A stretch of 64,000 nt of DNA from positions 186,001-250,000 of the forward strand of contig NZ_PDCG01000001.1 in assembly GCF_003315635.1 (NCBI RefSeq), read 5' to 3'. This document shows, one piece after another, positions 63,360 through 64,000 of this stretch (position 1 is the first letter of the stretch; each line of letters begins with the position of its first letter). Origin of the DNA: Bifidobacterium aemilianum (GTDB lineage: Bacteria; Actinomycetota; Actinomycetes; Actinomycetales; Bifidobacteriaceae). Below the pieces are notes generated by a model. It worked only from the letters and a program-made list of their open reading frames with translations. It ran no database searches and was not told the origin of the DNA. The position numbers and the translations under genes are program-made.

Positions 63360-63893
63360 TCACCAATTGGCGGCGGCCGTGTCCAGCATCATACGCACCG
63401 CCTGCTCGGTCGCATTGATGAGCTGTGTGCTATCCATGCCGAGATCCTTACGAAGCACATGATCGCTGTCTGCTACCACGGATGGCTGCCTGTTGCACAA
63501 ATAGACCGTGGTTACCGATGTGCTTGTGCCATCGCTTACTCCCACATCGGCGGCTTGACCGATGAATGCATCCGATGAGATTCCTTCATCATGATTATAG
63601 GGGGCCTTGACCATGAACACGAGTCCTCTGAACCTGATCAGAATCGGAAACTTCATGTTTCCCTGTTCATGGTCTGCAAGCACGGTGATGAGCTTGTCAC
63701 CGGCCCCGTCGAAGACGTGCTCGACCTGGTCGGGGCCGGCCTTGAAGAGCACATCGAGCTGTGAGCACTGGTCCCGGTCATGAAGCTGGTGGATGGGCAG
63801 CGACCAATGATGGGCCACCCCCAGCACCAGTGCCAGGATGAGCACGATAGCCGGGACTTTACCCTTCAATGAACGCCGTGGCGGTTCCTTCAT
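63360..63893 (-). CDS. secreted or membrane-anchored hypothetical protein
   Basis: 177 residues with a basic N-terminus and one hydrophobic helix (VPAIVLILALVLGVAHHWSL), then a soluble domain. Two Cys are present (DQCSQLD, YLCNRQ) that may pair outside the cell. Start overlaps the stop of the next upstream gene by four bases. Family not recognised; it may belong to a second integrated element or to the chromosome. Confidence 0.65.
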   Translation of the reverse strand: MKEPPRRSLKGKVPAIVLILALVLGVAHHWSLPIHQLHDRDQCSQLDVLFKAGPDQVEHVFDGAGDKLITVLADHEQGNMKFPILIRFRGLVFMVKAPYNHDEGISSDAFIGQAADVGVSDGTSTSVTTVYLCNRQPSVVADSDHVLRKDLGMDSTQLINATEQAVRMMLDTAAANW

Positions 63894-64000
63894 CTGCCAC
63901 GATCCTTCCCCAACGTGTCGAAGAAGCGCCGCTCGGCCTCCCGCACATCATCCCCTGCCTTCATGGGGGTGCCCCTGAGGAGCTCGGCCAGGGCCTTCGT
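63890..64000 (-). CDS. C-terminus of an unknown protein (cut by the window edge)
   Basis: The last 36 codons are visible (TKALAELLRGTPMKAGDDVR...), helical and charged, ending in a TGA that overlaps the start of the downstream gene (ATGA). Too little to classify. Confidence 0.6.
   Translation of the reverse strand, partial: TKALAELLRGTPMKAGDDVREAERRFFDTLGKDRGR

Overview
The window is a Bifidobacterium chromosome segment carrying a complete-looking siphovirus-type prophage. The genus call rests on the bifidobacterial character of EF-Tu, EF-G, IlvD and MetK, on high GC content, and on the housekeeping order priA / cfa / metK / rpoZ / ilvD / gmk / carB-carA / nusB / efp / tuf / fusA / rpsG / rpsL. 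The species cannot be fixed from reading alone.

Positions 1-22.5 kb are chromosomal backbone, mostly on the minus strand: PriA (running off the left edge), two poorly characterised plus-strand genes (one interrupted by an in-frame stop), cyclopropane fatty acid synthase, SAM synthetase with a structured leader, RNA polymerase omega, dihydroxy-acid dehydratase, guanylate kinase, both carbamoyl phosphate synthase subunits, a biotin transporter on the opposite strand, NusB, EF-P, EF-Tu, EF-G, S7 and S12. Several intrinsic terminators separate the convergent units.

Positions 22.5-25.1 kb are a decayed patch on the plus strand: a RibD/DHFR-type reductase pseudogene, a lipoprotein with a cyclophilin-like domain that is a pseudogene, and a third frameshifted gene. 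They lie directly upstream of an intact tRNA-His gene.

Positions 25.1-63.1 kb are the prophage, inserted in the 3' half of tRNA-His(GTG) and bounded by identical 84-bp repeats (25115-25198 and 63041-63124, 37,926 bp apart). From the immunity region leftwards on the minus strand lie Cro-like regulator, antirepressor, small regulators, exonuclease / ERF annealing protein / SSB / resolvase, a replication initiator whose linker DNA looks like an origin, HNH endonuclease, a candidate cos region, terminases, portal, a MuF protein with a C-terminal nuclease-toxin domain, scaffold, capsid, connectors, tail tube, frameshifted tail chaperones, tape measure, tail tip, a collagen-like fibre, and a lysis module with two different peptidoglycan hydrolases and a holin-like protein. 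On the plus strand the CI repressor and an ImmA-type protease are followed by three lysogeny genes (a membrane protein and two Ltp-type exclusion proteins) that share one promoter/palindrome design. The right arm holds a second ImmA-type protease with a membrane partner, a relic of a tRNA-Met attachment site, an unusual membrane protein and the tyrosine integrase.

Positions 63.1-64.0 kb lie beyond attR. They contain a diverged copy of the prophage's own left-end sequence, which suggests a second related element at the same tRNA, followed by two overlapping genes of unknown function, one cut by the window edge.
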